Origin: a virus
IMG/VR virus record: IMGVR_UViG_3300006805_000191
Location: 1 to 21,438 of that record
DNA: 21,438 bases
Reading direction: 5' to 3' (one strand)
Position numbers and translations under genes: made by a program
In this document: piece by piece, positions 21,201-21,438 of the stretch
How the letters are laid out: each line of letters starts with the position of its first letter
Position numbering within the stretch: the stretch's first letter is position 1
The notes under the pieces: model-generated
The model's database searches: none
Told to the model about the DNA's origin: nothing
Seen by the model: the letters and a program-made list of their open reading frames with translations, nothing else

Positions 21201-21438
21201 ACATATTGCCCATGGCTAGAAGTGACTGGGTATCCAGTCTCATCTCAGTAGCCAGAACAGCATGGATCGCTCTAAAGGTTTGCTTCTGGTATTCACTCAA
21301 AGCGAAACCACCAAAGTCCAGCTTGGTAGTAGCATCATCAGCCACCTTGATATAGCGGTTCAGCTGCTTGATCTTGCCTTTACCATCACGAGTTTGGTTA
21401 GCAATGTTCAGACGTTCTCTGACAAGATCAATCCAGAA
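18199..21438 (-). CDS. Giant virion protein, C-terminal 1079 aa; probable N4-like virion RNA polymerase (gp50)
   Basis: The frame is open from the stop (complement of 18199-18201) to the right edge of the window with no start required: a GTG at 21345 is merely internal, and 31 further codons upstream are open. The product is therefore a fragment of a larger gene. It is helix-rich, with no signal peptide, and contains LLPGRMRTYLEAMGGTWF and RSMKVAMAAMRDNPLKSL near the C-terminus, which resemble, from memory, the ends of N4-like gp50 proteins. In N4 a roughly 3500-aa RNA polymerase is packaged in the virion, is injected with the DNA and lies on the opposite strand facing the SSB gene, exactly as here. 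The catalytic RNA polymerase motifs would be farther upstream, outside the window. An internal ejection protein of another type is the alternative. Confidence 0.7.
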   Translation of the reverse strand, partial: FWIDLVRERLNIANQTRDGKGKIKQLNRYIKVADDATTKLDFGGFALSEYQKQTFRAIHAVLATEMRLDTQSLLAMGNMYDHVTNNLTPAMFGTGTAAQDRYSAIMDLLGATKNDEGVSDAIAVLLALSQTSTAFRTALDQIPEIEAADGITASSLNNLLTSATGFLMRKAVGSIDMAGKDVKQVLDELSDSILFQDTEKEFYGLRTLMGSLTKADDFLSGALSILANKAQTVNVDLQNSTRSGLTKVVGGAIALAVQYLDEDLAKVSSDTVKEVTHMGGVLDMFVPVREFISEVVGADDINKDVILLLDKVQFAVQAARQAYREELPVILQNLFQKHPDEAQWTAMHKILGKLDVASVFSITDPDDAMTLISDNARLSRKIANQEKLIRRNFDKNTADNILEKSQQLADFMNGKGAGFQLFKNAYAIHKLSGGKKDNLIPEINKMVTLYALDGADQTQKDMVSQMHDADPEAIHNMVIYMQGLNREEESKDISEAARLNGYKGYIPDHGAGETSLIIESDAKKEELTKMGYVRVGDYTAERGFSSSARGYYTTSVKQGGNYSQGVLQQVQDSYRGVNATTGLTVNGTVSGVISGIGVSEVTKNLNQRMSVADAKETLIPVYDETGVLYYERALNPDKIQQFTQPKSNLALMLGAWAGRQVEEKFAQSYNNELVSKLKDIWDNRDTGSDDLFIDMSDPGLGDKDRVYRESWKVIPPQTKGHILRVFGEDGGFMVRRDMINTALGYRDASIVDVWTGKTRLPEPMKVAIKAIAKLTMGDKAVTILGKGEDLLMTTISNAKDLIVVRSLVVPYMNTQSNVFQLAGRGVAIKQVLKGYQKKFSEIDQYNENEKKVIELNARIEFAGTDANRVAVLKQQRQVIYDENARMSIAPLVAAGAYKNISEGITDMDVSLTSGRIGEWVESQLNRLPGGVQTIAKYGLLSKDTALYRGANKAVQYGDFIAKSIYYDFLTSDKGLTDAEAMVKVNEEFVNFSLLPGRMRTYLEAMGGTWFLTFKIRSMKVAMAAMRDNPLKSLMVAQTGSGPITDNLVPKVLDGSIDYSLGMEMLFDAPSMNPWVELVK

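Noticed and set aside
1-21438. CRISPR arrays, insertion sequences and rRNA genes
   Set aside because: No regularly spaced repeat array, transposase motif or rRNA-like stretch was seen.

Overview
The window looks like the replication region of a tailed phage. The best match is an N4-like podovirus (Schitoviridae) infecting a bacterium, possibly an alphaproteobacterium. The call rests on gene order: SF1 helicase, family-A DNA polymerase, PD-(D/E)XK nuclease, helicase-primase, RecA-like ATPase and SSB on the + strand, converging on a giant ORF on the - strand. In N4 the same order (gp37, gp39, gp42-45) faces the virion RNA polymerase gp50. An N4 gp49-type domain is also present. These family names come from recalled motifs and synteny, not from a search. 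The host guess is weak: it rests on the small ORF upstream of the integrase and on a class II ribonucleotide reductase.

Layout. 1-1413: the end of an HNH endonuclease gene, a small ORF, and an intact tyrosine recombinase. 1414-1630: a non-coding 217 bp with repeated TGACCCAC motifs and a 20-nt stretch that reads as the 3' end of a tRNA (candidate attP). 1631-3583: small accessory genes, including a SLOG/DprA-like Rossmann protein, a cupin, a one-TM peptide and a macro-domain-like protein. 3584-3771: three hairpins, the last a terminator, then an 8-bp palindromic hairpin. 3772-6135: B12-dependent ribonucleotide reductase, closed by its own terminator. 6212-17913: the replication and recombination operon. 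17906-18100: a small hydrophobic protein. 18157-18200: a terminator. 18199-21438 (-): the C-terminal 1079 residues of a giant virion protein that continues past the window. No gap without a gene exceeds 300 bases.

The most notable feature is the DNA polymerase. Its reading frame stops after motif A. About 1.2 kb follows, holding three translationally coupled genes: a 55-aa ORF, an N4-gp49 domain fused to a Tad2 (DUF2829, anti-Thoeris) domain, and an HNH homing endonuclease. The polymerase then resumes with motifs B and C, but a +1 shift at TTT-C is needed to read through motif B. Also unusual are an integrase with a tRNA-like attP in an N4-like phage, and a RusA resolvase fused to an AT-hook and a long acidic tail whose tip (ASIFDE) copies the tip of the phage SSB (SSLFDD).

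The genes fit together as follows. NrdJ supplies dNTPs. The helicase, polymerase, nuclease, primase-helicase, Sak4-like ATPase, SSB and RusA replicate and recombine the DNA. Tad2, and possibly the SLOG and macro-domain proteins, act on NAD-derived signals or defences. The integrase gives a possible lysogenic option.
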